NCBI GenBank assembly: GCA_036500765.1
Contig: DASYBM010000004.1
Location: 1,054,001 to 1,118,000 of the forward strand
Origin: Candidatus Sulfotelmatobacter sp.
Lineage (GTDB): Bacteria; Acidobacteriota; Terriglobia; Terriglobales; Acidobacteriaceae
Length of the DNA: 64,000 nucleotides
Direction of reading: 5' to 3'
A program made the translations under genes and the position numbers. Shown here one piece after another: positions 53,935 through 63,999 of this stretch. The notes below the pieces were generated by a model. It was not told where the DNA came from, did no database searches, and saw only the letters and a list, made by a program, of their open reading frames with translations. Position 1 is the first letter of the stretch; every line of letters begins with the position of its first letter.

Positions 53935-54157
53935 GTGAATGCAGTGTATCGCGGAAATCCTGGCAGTCCTAGTAGGCAGCGTTATGCTTCCGGCAGAGCG
54001 GCGTCCTCGAATCACCGGGCGCATGGTCCGGCCAGCGGGCGCCCGGTTTCCTGGCAGTGACACAGGAAACAACAGCAATGGCCAGCACGATGGACGCTAC
54101 GGCAGTTCAATGCCTTGTTTGAAAGTAACATTCTCATTCTCAATTGCATGGGCATTC

Positions 54158-54334
54158 CTAGCAGCATCGCGGACGCCGCCCCTGCCCCGATTCCCGCTCG
54201 CGGCAGAAGTCTGCATAAGCCTGAGGGGACGACGCCATCTGGGTTCGCCGGAGAAAGCGAGCATACGGCGCTTCGTCGAAAATCTCGCGCAGAGTCGCCA
54301 GCAGGATTCGGGCTATCGTGAAGAGGGCGCTCAT
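54158..54334 (-). CDS. YbdD/YjiX-family small protein
   Basis: 58 residues. [20 protein letters not shown], then RFLRRTQ and [10 protein letters not shown], is the YbdD/YjiX (DUF466) signature; the end RRPRCC is usual for acidobacterial members. The start ATG overlaps the cstA stop by four bases (ATGA), so the pair is translationally coupled. In E. coli ybdD follows cstA and is needed with the transporter for pyruvate/peptide uptake, so it is a companion subunit or modulator of CstA. Confidence 0.85.
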   Translation of the reverse strand: MSALFTIARILLATLREIFDEAPYARFLRRTQMASSPQAYADFCRERESGQGRRPRCC

Positions 54335-56388
54335 CCGCGCTCCTCCGCAAGGCGCGTCATCACAAACGGAGTCTCCTTCACCCGGGCCTCTTCCCTTCCG
54401 CTCAGAACGCCGATCCATTGCCGCACGGACTCAACCAGCACCAGCGCCACCATCGCAACTAGAACGGCCGTCACGACGGCATCGAGCCGGTTATTGAAGA
54501 TCAGACGCGCCGTTGCGCTGCTCGGCGGCCCCGCCGCCAAGACCCGCGCCTGTGCCAGAAATCCAACTCGCGGATTCGGATCGAAAATCTTGTGCCACGA
54601 CGCCGTAAAGGTGACGGCCACCAGCCACGCCAGCGGCACCAGCGTGACCGCGGCATAGCGAGTCCGGTGCGTCTTGATCCTGTTCACTTTGATAATGATC
54701 GTCGTGGCCACGCACAGCGCCACCGTCGCGAGCAACTGATTGGCAATTCCAAACAACGGCCACAGCGAATTGATCCCGCCCAGTGGATCTTTCACGCCTT
54801 GCCACAGAAAATATCCCCACGCGCCCACGACCAGCGCACTGGTCGCCAGAATCGACGGGTACCAACTCGTTCTCCCTAGCGGTTTGTAAATATGCCCGAG
54901 CGCATCCTGAATCATGAAGCGTGCGACGCGAGTGCCGGCATCCAGGACGGTCAGGATGAACAGCGCCTCGAACATCACGGCGAAGTGATACCAGAGCGCC
55001 ATCACGCCAGCCCCGCCCAGGCTCTGCGAGAAGATATGCGCCATGCCCATAGCGAATGCCGGCGCTCCTCCGGTGCGATTGAACAATGTCTGCTCGCCCA
55101 CGGCGAGCGCCAAAGCCTGCATGTCGGCGGCGGTCACGGGAAATCCCCAGGATGAAATCGTAGCGGTCGCGGCGATCGCGTTCTGCCCAACCAGGCCTGC
55201 GGGACTGTTAATGGCAAAGTACACGCCGGGTTGCAATACGCAGGCCGCAATGATCGCCATGACCGCGACGGCCGATTCCGCCATCATGGCGCCGTAGCCC
55301 ACCATGCGAGTCTGGGTCTCGCGCGCGATGAGCTTGGGCGTCGTCCCGCTCGAAATCAAAGAATGGAAGCCGCTGATCGCGCCGCACGCGATGGTAATGA
55401 ACGCAAACGGAAAAATCTTCCCTGCAAACACCGGCCCCGATCCATCCACAAAGCGAGTGAATGCGGGCATGTGCAGCGTGGGATGTAACACCACAATGCC
55501 AATGCCCAGCAGCGCAATCGTCCCCAGCTTCACAAACGTGCTGAGATAATCGCGCGGAGCCAGCAGCAGCCACACCGGCAGAGCGGACGCAGCAAATCCG
55601 TAAACGATGATCAGTTTCGCGAGCGTGGCTCCCTGCAACGTGAACGCGGCTGCCATCGTAGGATTCTGCGAAGCCCATTGCCCGCCCCGGATCGCCAGCA
55701 GCACCAGAATAAATCCGAGCATCGAGACTTCCAGCACTTTACCGGGACGAATCCTCCGCAGGTAAAGCCCCATCAGCAGCGCAATCGGAATCGTCATTGC
55801 AATCGTGAACGTGCCCCAGGGACTGTCTTTCAGCGCATTGACGACAATGAGCGCGGCCACGCCAAGCAGTATCACCAGAATCGCAATCACCGCCGTATAG
55901 GCCACAAAACCGCCGACGCGCCCGATCTCTTCTTTCGCCATTTCGGTAAGCGACTTGCCATCGCGGCGTACCGAGAAAAGCAGAATTACGAAATCCTGCA
56001 CACATCCCCCAAAAACAGCGCCGGCCAGCACCCACAAAGTTCCGGGAAGATATCCAAATTGCACAGCCAGCACTGGACCAACAAGCGGCCCCGGGCCCGC
56101 GATGGCGGCGAAATGATGCCCGAACACAACCCACTTATTGGTGACCAGAAAATCGCGGCCGTTTTCCAGGCGCTCCGCGGGCGTGGCCCGCAGCCCATCG
56201 AGCGCCAGAATTTTCGCCGCGATGAACTTGCTATAAAAGCGGTATCCCAGCGCATAGCAGCACGTCGCGGCCACCACCAGCCACATGGCATTGATCGCCT
56301 CGCCGCGACGAACCGCAACCACTCCAACCGCCGCCGTCCCGACCGCGCTTACCGCTACCCACCCCAGCATCGAGAATGTCTTGTTCAT
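54331..56388 (-). CDS. cstA: Carbon starvation protein A (pyruvate/peptide transporter)
   Basis: 685 residues, about 16 membrane helices. Diagnostic blocks: [20 protein letters not shown] followed by [56 protein letters not shown] and [16 protein letters not shown]. CstA takes up pyruvate and peptides under carbon limitation. The extension with [19 protein letters not shown] is as in long family members. It ends in overlap with ybdD. The 308-base divergent gap separates it from the phosphofructokinase gene. No CRP-type site was identified with confidence. Confidence 0.93.
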   Translation of the reverse strand: MNKTFSMLGWVAVSAVGTAAVGVVAVRRGEAINAMWLVVAATCCYALGYRFYSKFIAAKILALDGLRATPAERLENGRDFLVTNKWVVFGHHFAAIAGPGPLVGPVLAVQFGYLPGTLWVLAGAVFGGCVQDFVILLFSVRRDGKSLTEMAKEEIGRVGGFVAYTAVIAILVILLGVAALIVVNALKDSPWGTFTIAMTIPIALLMGLYLRRIRPGKVLEVSMLGFILVLLAIRGGQWASQNPTMAAAFTLQGATLAKLIIVYGFAASALPVWLLLAPRDYLSTFVKLGTIALLGIGIVVLHPTLHMPAFTRFVDGSGPVFAGKIFPFAFITIACGAISGFHSLISSGTTPKLIARETQTRMVGYGAMMAESAVAVMAIIAACVLQPGVYFAINSPAGLVGQNAIAATATISSWGFPVTAADMQALALAVGEQTLFNRTGGAPAFAMGMAHIFSQSLGGAGVMALWYHFAVMFEALFILTVLDAGTRVARFMIQDALGHIYKPLGRTSWYPSILATSALVVGAWGYFLWQGVKDPLGGINSLWPLFGIANQLLATVALCVATTIIIKVNRIKTHRTRYAAVTLVPLAWLVAVTFTASWHKIFDPNPRVGFLAQARVLAAGPPSSATARLIFNNRLDAVVTAVLVAMVALVLVESVRQWIGVLSGREEARVKETPFVMTRLAEERG

Positions 56389-56696
56389 GTGCTTCGCCAG
56401 TTCGTATCCGCCGCACTCATGTCGATCGAGCTAATGTCCGTCGAGCATTGTGTCGAATCTTGCACGCAAGCGCAATATCCAACGTCTGCGCCAACCACCG
56501 ATCCCGGCGTCTGCATGAACGATTTTGTATAGGGTCTCCGGCTTTGGCCAGTGCTCATTTAGTGTTACTCTATTGCTTCCGAAAGATGCCTTCCCCTTGC
56601 GTTTTGGGCCACTTCGTCGCCCCGACACTCGGAGTGCATCCAGAGGATTTCATCCGCACTTATAACCGACAGCAGCGAGATTCAACAGGAGCGAAC
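56389..56696. other. Divergent intergenic region between cstA and pfk
   Basis: 308 bases. AGGAG seven bases before the pfk ATG is the only clear signal. Possible promoter words exist on both strands, but none matches a consensus well. No hairpin with T-run and no riboswitch recognised. Confidence 0.4.
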
Positions 56697-57761
56697 ATGA
56701 AAATCGGTATGTTAACCGGCGGGGGCGATTGTCCGGGGCTGAATGCCGTCATCCGCGCGGTGGTGCGCAAAGGCGTCTTTCACTATCACGATGAATTCCT
56801 GGGCTTTATGGAAGGCTGGCGCGGCTTGATCGAAGACAAGAGCATGGTGCTCAACCTGGACGCGGTGGGCGGCATTCTGCCCCGCGGAGGAACCATCCTA
56901 CGCACCTCACGCACCAATCCGTCGAAACGCCCAGACGGAATTGACCGCTGCACCGCTACCATTGCCAAGCACAAAATTGACGCACTGGTAGCCATTGGCG
57001 GCGACGACACTCTATCGGTCGCGCAAAAACTTCACGAGACTGGAATCAAAGTGGTCGGCGTGCCCAAGACTATCGACAACGACCTTAGCGGAACAGATTA
57101 TACCTTCGGCTTTGATACGGCATGTAATGTAGTCTGCGAAGCCATCGACCGCATCCACACCACGGCGGAAGCCCATAACCGCGTCATGGTGGTCGAAGTC
57201 ATGGGACGCGACGCAGGCTGGATCGCTCTCTACAGCGGAGTCGCCGGCGGCGCCGACGTGATCCTGATCCCCGAACGCCCCTTCGACATCGCCAAGGTCG
57301 CCGAATCGATTCGCCAGCGCCACGAGCGCGGCCGTTATTTCTCGATTGTCGTGGTCGCCGAGGGTGCGAAGTTTTCCTCCGATGCCGGCGCGCCGGTCTT
57401 ACAGGATATGGGCAAAGACGAATTTGGCCATGCCAAACTCGGCGGCATCGCCAACATTCTGTCCCGCGAAATCGAAAAGCGTACCGGTTTTGAAACCCGC
57501 GCGGTTGTCCTGGGCCACATTCAGCGCGGCGGTTCGCCCAGCGCTTTTGACCGCGTGCTCGCCACCCGCTACGGCCTGGGCGCGATCGATATGGTGCATC
57601 GCGGCGAGTTTGGCCGCATGGCCGCGCTCCGCTCCAACAAGATTGTCTCCATTCCCCTGAAGGAGGCCATCGCTAAGAACCGTGTCGTCGACAACGAAAT
57701 GATTCAGATCGTTGACGGCCTCTTCGAAGAGACCAGCGTGAAGGAAGCTGCAAGCAAGTAG
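56697..57761 (+). CDS. 6-phosphofructokinase, pyrophosphate-type active site
   Basis: 354 residues. GMLTGGGDCPGLNAVIRAVV, then GGTILRTSRTNP, the PKTIDND catalytic block, and FGFDTACNVVCEAIDRIH are PFK-A family blocks. At the phosphoryl-donor positions the sequence has GGDD (Asp104) and PKTIDND (Lys124), with numbering identical to the E. coli enzyme. Asp104/Lys124 is the pair that favours pyrophosphate, whereas ATP enzymes carry Gly at both. So it probably phosphorylates fructose 6-phosphate with PPi, reversibly. AGGAG before ATG 56697 fixes the start. It is divergent from cstA, giving a link to carbon supply. Confidence 0.9.
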   Translation: MKIGMLTGGGDCPGLNAVIRAVVRKGVFHYHDEFLGFMEGWRGLIEDKSMVLNLDAVGGILPRGGTILRTSRTNPSKRPDGIDRCTATIAKHKIDALVAIGGDDTLSVAQKLHETGIKVVGVPKTIDNDLSGTDYTFGFDTACNVVCEAIDRIHTTAEAHNRVMVVEVMGRDAGWIALYSGVAGGADVILIPERPFDIAKVAESIRQRHERGRYFSIVVVAEGAKFSSDAGAPVLQDMGKDEFGHAKLGGIANILSREIEKRTGFETRAVVLGHIQRGGSPSAFDRVLATRYGLGAIDMVHRGEFGRMAALRSNKIVSIPLKEAIAKNRVVDNEMIQIVDGLFEETSVKEAASK

Positions 57762-57853
57762 CGCGTAAAGGCCAGCCGACGGTGCTTTCGCAGGCGTACA
57801 TTACTGGCGTGGAGTTGGACGGGGCTTGCCTCACCAGATCCCCCTGAACAGCG

Positions 57854-59599
57854 ATGCAGAATCTTTACGTCCAGCTCGCGCCTTCCCTGGTTGCGATTAT
57901 CGAATTGGTTTTGCTGTTTGCCGCGGCGGCGCTGATTCTCTTTTCCTATCGGCGAGCGCAGACCTTCTCGCAGTATTCCTCGCGACGGCTTTCCTTTCGA
58001 CGTCTCGAATGTACCTTCACCCGCATTGCGGCTAATCGCGGACTTGCGGCGTTGGCTGTGGGATTTGCTGTGATAGTACTCCGCGCCGCGCTGATTCCCA
58101 TCCTCGGAATACCGCAGCCGCGCTGGAATGATGAGTTCAGCTATCTTCTCGCCGCCGACACGTTTGCCCACGGCAGAATCACCAATCCTACTCATCCCAT
58201 GTGGATTCACTTTGAGAGCTTCCACATCATCGAACATCCAACCTACATGTCGATGTATCCCCCGGGGCAAGGCCTGGTGCTGGCCGCGGGACAAGCGCTC
58301 GGGCAGCCTTATCTCGGAGATGATTATCTCGGAGAATGGATCGGACAACTGCTGGTCACCGGGGCCATGTGCTCGGCGCTGTGCTGGATGCTGCAAGCCT
58401 GGTTGCCCGCGCGTTGGGCGTTATTGGGCTCAATCCTGGCCGCCTTGCGACTCGGCATTCTCAGCTACTGGATGAATTCGTACTGGTGTGCATCGCTGGC
58501 CGCGCTGGGAGGAGCGCTCGTTCTTGGAGCCTGGCCGCGGTTGCGACGCCATCCATCGATGCGGGTATCGATCTTTATGGCGCTCGGCTTGATCATTCTG
58601 GCCAATACCCGGCCTTACGAAGGACTTGTTTTTTCCATTCCGATCGCGGCCGCCATGCTCTTATGGATGGCTGGACGTGGTTGTCATGATCTTCCTGATC
58701 GTCCAGTTCTTCACGTAACTCTGTCTCGCATAATTGTTCCGATCCTGTTGACGCTCGCGCTGGGGACCATAGCCACAGGCTATTACTACTATCGCGTCAC
58801 GGGCGATCCTTTACGCATGGCCTATCAAGTGAATCGCGAAACTTATGCGATGGCTCCTTACTTCATCTGGCAAACGCCTCGACCCGAGCCCGAGTATCAT
58901 CACGAGATCATGCGCCAAGTGTATGAAAGGGAGCTCGCTGAGTTCGAAAAATACCGCACCCTCTCTGGTTTTTTTCCAGGGCTGGGATGGAAACTAAAAT
59001 CCTGGTGGCAATTTTATCTGGGACCGCTGTTGACCTTGCCGCTGCTGGCGCTCCCATGGGTCGTGCGCCGGCGCAAGATGTTCTTGCCGCTCGTGATCTG
59101 CGTCGCGGTCGCGGCCGCGTTTGCCGTCCAGACATGGACTCTCCCGCACTATTTTTCGCCGGTCACTTGCATCCTATATCTCTTGCTGGTCCAGTGCCTC
59201 CGCCATCTGTGGCACTGGTGGCGTCCGCTGGGCCGGGAAATAGTCCGCGCAATCGTTGTGGTGGCATGCGCTATGATTCTGCTGCGGGTATCCGCTGCCG
59301 GTGTGCACGCCCGCATCGAACCGGCGTGGCCTCGCGGAAACCTGGAACGCGCCGCGATCCTGCACCAACTCCAACTGCGTCCGGAGTCTCAACTCGTAAT
59401 CGTCCGTTACGGTCCGCATCATGACCTGGACAAGGAATGGGTATACAACGAAGCCAATATCGACACCGCCAAAGTGATCTGGGCGCGCGACATGGGCAGG
59501 AACGATAACCAGGAATTGCTCGAATACTTTCGCGATCGGAAGGTATGGATGGTCGACGGCGACAGCCCAAGTCCGCAGCCGCTGCCCTACCCCGATTGA
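57854..59599 (+). CDS. Polytopic GT-C-type glycosyltransferase (PMT/GT39-like)
   Basis: 581 residues with about 11-12 membrane helices. The first extracytoplasmic loop has RWNDEFSYLLAADTFAHGRI, whose Asp-Glu pair corresponds to the catalytic acid of GT-C enzymes, followed by HPMWIHFESFHIIEHPTYMS, then YPPGQGLVLAAGQALGQP. A soluble end of about 100 residues follows (LERAAILHQL...VIRYGPHHDLDKEWVYN). It probably moves a sugar from a polyprenyl phosphate carrier onto an envelope acceptor. The first of three such genes in one direction, 47 bases ahead of the next. Confidence 0.78.
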   Translation: MQNLYVQLAPSLVAIIELVLLFAAAALILFSYRRAQTFSQYSSRRLSFRRLECTFTRIAANRGLAALAVGFAVIVLRAALIPILGIPQPRWNDEFSYLLAADTFAHGRITNPTHPMWIHFESFHIIEHPTYMSMYPPGQGLVLAAGQALGQPYLGDDYLGEWIGQLLVTGAMCSALCWMLQAWLPARWALLGSILAALRLGILSYWMNSYWCASLAALGGALVLGAWPRLRRHPSMRVSIFMALGLIILANTRPYEGLVFSIPIAAAMLLWMAGRGCHDLPDRPVLHVTLSRIIVPILLTLALGTIATGYYYYRVTGDPLRMAYQVNRETYAMAPYFIWQTPRPEPEYHHEIMRQVYERELAEFEKYRTLSGFFPGLGWKLKSWWQFYLGPLLTLPLLALPWVVRRRKMFLPLVICVAVAAAFAVQTWTLPHYFSPVTCILYLLLVQCLRHLWHWWRPLGREIVRAIVVVACAMILLRVSAAGVHARIEPAWPRGNLERAAILHQLQLRPESQLVIVRYGPHHDLDKEWVYNEANIDTAKVIWARDMGRNDNQELLEYFRDRKVWMVDGDSPSPQPLPYPD

Positions 59600-59646
59600 A
59601 CCTCTCGGCCATGCTCTAAACGGATTACGGCTTTCTCCCGACCCTC

Positions 59647-60960
59647 ATGCCAGCAAGTCAGCCACCGCTCCTTCGACCTCCTTTGCTGATCTTGCTGCTG
59701 ATTTGCTCGGCTGGCATGTGGACGTATTGGAATCGCGCGCCAGCCGCACTGCATGCGGCGAATATCCGCACGGGATTGCCGCAGGCGAATGCATTGACCG
59801 ACCTCTATCCACGCTGGTACGGCTCTCGGGAACTGCTGCTCCATCATCGCGACCCCTACGGAGCCGAGGTGAGCCGCGAGATTCAAATCGCCTACTATGG
59901 CCGCGCGCTCAATCCGTGGGTGCAAACCGACCGGCTTGACCAGGAGCGATTCGCTTATCCGCTTTATGTTGTGTTTCTCTTGCTTCCTATCGTGCCTCTG
60001 GAGTTCGCGACGGTGCGAATCGTCGTGTGGTGGTTTCTGGCCGCCGTGACGGCCGCCAGCCTTTGGTTCTGGCTTCGATTTCTGCGTTTTCACCTTTCCA
60101 TCATTGACCTAGTGGCAATTCTCATCTTGGCTCTTAGCAGCATACCGGTGATGCAGGGCTTGAGTTTCTTGCAGTTGGGTCTGCTGGTCGCCGCCCTAAT
60201 AGCTGGTGCGGCCGCGTGCGCCGCCAGCGGACAACTCTTCCTGGCGGGAATGCTAATGGCCGTCGCAACCATCAAGCCGCAGATGGCGGTACTCCCGATT
60301 GCGTGGTTCCTCTTGTGGACCGCCGGCGCATGGAGACCGCGAAGACTTCTATTATTCGGTTTCGGCGCGACACTTGCCGCACTGATTCTGGCCTCCGAGC
60401 TTCTGCTGCCAGCGTGGATGATCCGATATCCCAAATCGCTTACAGCTTATTCCGAATACACCAACTCGAAGTCGTTCCTCGGCACGATCTTCTCGGCAAA
60501 CTGGTCCTGGGTGATTGCAATCGTTGCCTTGTTGGCGGTTGGCTGGCTCGGCTGGAAGGTGCGGCGCGAACCGGCGGATTCCGTCTGGTTCGCAATCGTC
60601 CTCGCATTCGTGCTGTTACTCACGGTCACAGTGGTCCCGACCGTAAATGCATCCTTCAATCAAGTCCTGCTGCTGCCCGCGTTTTTGCTGGCGTTCCAAC
60701 ACCGGCGAGAACTTCTGCGAGGCAGTCGCCTGCGCCACCTCACTCTCTACGCAGTTACCGGACTTGCACTTCTTCCCTGGCTGCTGGCGCCGATCGTGGC
60801 ATTGGCGCGGCCCGATCTTCGAAACCCCTTGTACTCAGTGCTATGGTCTGCTCCACTCTTGTCGAGCTTTGCGCTTCCGCTAGCGACGGCCGCAATTCTG
60901 ATTTTGCTCGGTAGCGGACTCGCCCGGAATTCCGTGGACACTAATGCGGCGCAGACATGA
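59647..60960 (+). CDS. GT87-family polytopic glycosyltransferase
   Basis: 437 residues, about nine to ten membrane helices. The catalytic loop is NALTDLYPRWYGSRELLLHHRDPY, the same acidic motif as at 43257 (WDAQIYWRAL). LSFLQLGLLVAALIAGAAAC and VATIKPQMAVLPIAWFLLW are the second GT87 signature (KPQ). The stop overlaps the next ATG by four bases. Substrate unknown; the neighbours suggest a shared glycan pathway. Confidence 0.8.
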   Translation: MPASQPPLLRPPLLILLLICSAGMWTYWNRAPAALHAANIRTGLPQANALTDLYPRWYGSRELLLHHRDPYGAEVSREIQIAYYGRALNPWVQTDRLDQERFAYPLYVVFLLLPIVPLEFATVRIVVWWFLAAVTAASLWFWLRFLRFHLSIIDLVAILILALSSIPVMQGLSFLQLGLLVAALIAGAAACAASGQLFLAGMLMAVATIKPQMAVLPIAWFLLWTAGAWRPRRLLLFGFGATLAALILASELLLPAWMIRYPKSLTAYSEYTNSKSFLGTIFSANWSWVIAIVALLAVGWLGWKVRREPADSVWFAIVLAFVLLLTVTVVPTVNASFNQVLLLPAFLLAFQHRRELLRGSRLRHLTLYAVTGLALLPWLLAPIVALARPDLRNPLYSVLWSAPLLSSFALPLATAAILILLGSGLARNSVDTNAAQT

Positions 60961-62207
60961 CGCTGACAACCACAACCAGGTCTGCCTCGTGGCTGACGTC
61001 GAAGCGCCTGCGTGCTCATGGCGCGATTCTGGCCCTGTGCCTGTGGTCCTTCTACGCATGGAATATTGCCACTCCAAGCCTGCGCGACCGCAATAGCAAT
61101 CTGAAGGGAACAGATTTTCTTCACTTCTACACGCTGGGCACGCTTGCGATCACACACCGCGGGGCTGACTTATACAATATGAACGCCCAGGCAACTCTCG
61201 CGGCAGAACGCATACCGGAAAGCGAAGGCATCCAGTATTTACCTTCGTATCCACCGCAGGTATCCATCTTCTTCGCGCCGCTGGCGCGTCTTTCCTATGG
61301 ATGGGCGTTGGCTTTGTGGTGGATTTGTAGCGTGGCACTCTATGGCGCCTGCTGCTATGCCGTGTGGAAAGCCTGTCCGCGGCTGCACGATTTTGGCGGC
61401 ATTATTCTTCTTCTCGCCTCGGCATTTCCCGCCTTCTTTCACTTGATCGCGTGGGGGCAGACGTCGGCGATCGCCCTCGCCTGCTTCACGCTGATGTTTT
61501 TTCTGCTGCGCGCCCGGCGTGATTTCCTTGCAGGCATCGTTCTCGGTTGCCTGATCTTCAAGCCGCAACTGGGCGTAGCCGCGGCCGTCGTTTTCGTAAC
61601 CACTGGAGTGTGGAAAGTAGTCGTTGGAGCCGCTGTCTCCGCCGCAGCACAGATCTTCGCAGGAGTTCTCTATTACGGGAGCGAACCACTCCGGCAATGG
61701 TTGCGCACGCTTCGAAATGTGCGAACCCTGTGGCCTCTGCTCGAACCCAAGCTCTACCAGACACATTGCCTGCGTACTTTCTGGTCGATGCTCCTGAAAG
61801 GCCTCGTACCCTGGCCGGAAGTTGCTCTCGGCCTTTATCTGTTGAGCGCGGCCGGGGTACTCGCCCTGACCATCGCATGTTGGAAACGACGCCCTCTTGT
61901 GCCGCTGCATCTGAAATATTCGGCGCTGCTCCTGGCCAGCGTGCTGGTCGCGCCGCATCTCACGGTTTACGATCTGGTGATTCTCGCCCCAGCCTTTCTC
62001 CTGCTGGCCGACTCGATCTTGACTCTGCCGCTCACGCCACCCAAACGACGCCTGGCAACGATTTTGTACTTCATTTACATTCTTCCGCTGATCGGACCGT
62101 TCACGCGCTGGACGCATGTTCAGCTTTCGGTCATCGCGATGACGGCTGCGCTGTATTCAATCTGGAAGATTTCCCTCCGAGTTGAAGCTGTAGCCTCGAG
62201 CGTATGA
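60957..62207 (+). CDS. GT87-family polytopic glycosyltransferase
   Basis: 416 residues, about ten membrane helices. LKGTDFLHFYTLGTLAITHRGADLYN is the first-loop motif, LPSYPPQVSIFFAPLARLSY and IFKPQLGVAAAVVFV (KPQ) follow. Overlap ATGA with the previous gene shows coupling. Together with 57854 and 59647 it forms a three-gene membrane glycosyltransferase run; a lipid-linked sugar donor and periplasmic acceptor are inferred. A convergent esterase gene follows within 15 bases. Confidence 0.8.
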   Translation: MTLTTTTRSASWLTSKRLRAHGAILALCLWSFYAWNIATPSLRDRNSNLKGTDFLHFYTLGTLAITHRGADLYNMNAQATLAAERIPESEGIQYLPSYPPQVSIFFAPLARLSYGWALALWWICSVALYGACCYAVWKACPRLHDFGGIILLLASAFPAFFHLIAWGQTSAIALACFTLMFFLLRARRDFLAGIVLGCLIFKPQLGVAAAVVFVTTGVWKVVVGAAVSAAAQIFAGVLYYGSEPLRQWLRTLRNVRTLWPLLEPKLYQTHCLRTFWSMLLKGLVPWPEVALGLYLLSAAGVLALTIACWKRRPLVPLHLKYSALLLASVLVAPHLTVYDLVILAPAFLLLADSILTLPLTPPKRRLATILYFIYILPLIGPFTRWTHVQLSVIAMTAALYSIWKISLRVEAVASSV

Positions 62208-62221
62208 AGCGGGCCGGACGA

Positions 62222-63082
62222 TTATTCGTGCGTGCCATATAGAAATTTTAGCGCTTCCGGAAACCGCCGGGCCCATGCGGATTCGTGGTGCGTTGCAGCC
62301 TCCTCGATCACCAACTTCAGTCGCGAATCGTCCAATCCTCCGCGCCCCAGGATCGCTGCCAACTCGCGCACGTCATCCACCATGCTCTGATCTTTATCCC
62401 TGCGCCCGGCTTCGGCGCTTCCGGTCGCAAGGAAGACTCGTTCCGGCCATCGCTTCACGCCCCGACTCTGCCGAATCAACTGCCGGTTCGATGCCCACAG
62501 CGAAGGACTCTCCAACAACAGTCGCCCAATCACTCCCGGACGTACCGTCGCCGTGTAAAGCGCGATCAGAGCCCCCAACGACGACCCGCCCAGTCCGGTA
62601 TTCTCCGGCCCCTGGGCCACTCGGTAGTAGCGATTGATGAAGGGCATGACTTCCTTAAACAGAAAACTCGGATAGCGCGTGCCCTGTGCCCGCCACATGC
62701 TGGGATGCAGCGAACGATGCGGCATGTACTCGCGAATGCGTTCCCGGCCGCTGTTATCCATGCCCACAATGATCATGGGAGGAACCGCGCCTTCGCGAAT
62801 CAACCGGTCGGCGGTTTCATCCACCTGCCATTCCACGCCGTTAAAAGACGACGACGACTCGAAGAGATTCTGACCGTCATTCAGGTAGAGCGCCGGATAA
62901 TGGCGTCCGGAACTCTCAGCCTCGTCATAGCCCGGAGGCAGCCATACCCGCAGGAATCGGGTATTCCGAAAAACCTGGCTGCGAAATTCATGCAGCCGCA
63001 AATCTCCCGTCGCCGACTGTGCGCGGATCACCTCGCCAGGCGCTGGCGAGCCATAACTTTCAGATTGCTCGATTTCTTCCAT
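62222..63082 (-). CDS. Esterase D-family alpha/beta hydrolase
   Basis: 286 residues. Alpha/beta-hydrolase of the enterobactin/feruloyl-esterase class: VWLPPGYDEAESSGRHYPAL, YLNDGQNLFESSS, IIVGMDNSGRERIREYMP, and nucleophile Ser in LGGSSLGALIALY; the acidic residue and HHESAW His appear at the C-terminus. It has no signal peptide. Substrate open: carbohydrate esters or siderophore esters. ATG 63082 is preferred; a TTG at 63109 adds nine residues. It converges with the GT cluster. Confidence 0.82.
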   Translation of the reverse strand: MEEIEQSESYGSPAPGEVIRAQSATGDLRLHEFRSQVFRNTRFLRVWLPPGYDEAESSGRHYPALYLNDGQNLFESSSSFNGVEWQVDETADRLIREGAVPPMIIVGMDNSGRERIREYMPHRSLHPSMWRAQGTRYPSFLFKEVMPFINRYYRVAQGPENTGLGGSSLGALIALYTATVRPGVIGRLLLESPSLWASNRQLIRQSRGVKRWPERVFLATGSAEAGRRDKDQSMVDDVRELAAILGRGGLDDSRLKLVIEEAATHHESAWARRFPEALKFLYGTHE

Positions 63083-63124
63083 CCGGAAAAATGCCTTATC
63101 AGAATACAACGGCGCGGCTCTACT

Positions 63125-63574
63125 TCAGGCTCTCGGAAACTCACTCCGCACCTTCAATGCGATAGCGAGAAGGCAGATCAGAACAATCAGGAGTAGCGAG
63201 GTCAGGCACAGAACGCACCACGTCATCAACTCATACGCTTCGATGTACGTCAGATAAAGCGCAAAGGCCAGTCCTGCAATCGCCGTTCCCAGCAGCCGGT
63301 TTGGCGTCTCCGCGCGAGAGTTCCAGAAGGTAGCCAGCATGAACAGCACGCCGTAGCCCGCGACGCCGATCCCCGCCACCGGAATCCCTTCAATCGTTGA
63401 GTACTCGCTCCGGTTGACGATGTCGCAGCTGAATTTTTGGCCAAACTCGCAATACGCAGTTGCAGACTTAGCGTAGTGCCGCTCCAGCGATACGGCCGAC
63501 ACGACGACACCAGCGACCGACAAGACGGCGATGACTGCGAAGAGCATGCGATTGCGCGAAGCCGACACGGTCAT
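63125..63574 (-). CDS. VKOR-family membrane thiol oxidoreductase
   Basis: 149 residues, four membrane helices. YCEFGQKFSCDIVNRSEYST holds the loop cysteines (42, 50) with the conserved Ser, GIPVAGIGVAGYG follows, and the redox CxxC is in WCVLCLTS. VKOR proteins re-oxidise DsbA-like thioredoxins in the periplasm using quinone. Its start overlaps the stop of the thioredoxin-like gene by four bases (ATGA), so the pair is a self-contained disulfide-forming system. Confidence 0.9.
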   Translation of the reverse strand: MTVSASRNRMLFAVIAVLSVAGVVVSAVSLERHYAKSATAYCEFGQKFSCDIVNRSEYSTIEGIPVAGIGVAGYGVLFMLATFWNSRAETPNRLLGTAIAGLAFALYLTYIEAYELMTWCVLCLTSLLLIVLICLLAIALKVRSEFPRA

Positions 63575-63999
63575 GGCAGGCTACAGCCGGTCTTATCGCT
63601 CAGCGCCTCCAGTGACAAAACTCCCTCATGCGGGGGATCGGTCCCGAACTGCCAACTGGGAAAGAGCTTCAGACCCGCGGCCTTGCATTCCGCCGTCTCT
63701 TCCGAGGTACCCTTCACCGCGCACTCTACATACGGCACGTAGTGGAACGCGTCGCCAAACATCGCTTTCTGGTCCAGACAATGCGGACAGTAGTAAAGTC
63801 CATACATTTTTGCATGCTTTGCCGCCAGACATTGTGCGAAAGCATCGTATTTATGATTTTGATAGCGCCGGTAGTAGCGGCCTCCTAAGAATGCTGCGGC
63901 CAACAGAATCAAGATAATGGCGTAGTTGCGAATCTTCTTCTTATCGCCGCTGGCCTCGGCGTCACGCTCGCCTTGCCGCTTTCGCCTTTCTTCAGACAT
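63571..63999 (-). CDS. Membrane-anchored thioredoxin-like protein, VKOR partner
   Basis: 142 residues. A charged N-terminus and one membrane helix (about 24-40) are followed by a thioredoxin-like fragment, with active site CPHC at 71-74 in MYGLYYCPHCLDQKAMFG and a cis-proline-like region LKLFPSWQFG. Two further Cys (57, 93) and a final Cys may be structural. It is shorter than full DsbA and has no helical insert. Encoded just upstream of and coupled to the VKOR gene, which would keep it oxidised. The start codon lies at the window end; gene appears complete. Confidence 0.85.
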   Translation of the reverse strand: MSEERRKRQGERDAEASGDKKKIRNYAIILILLAAAFLGGRYYRRYQNHKYDAFAQCLAAKHAKMYGLYYCPHCLDQKAMFGDAFHYVPYVECAVKGTSEETAECKAAGLKLFPSWQFGTDPPHEGVLSLEALSDKTGCSLP

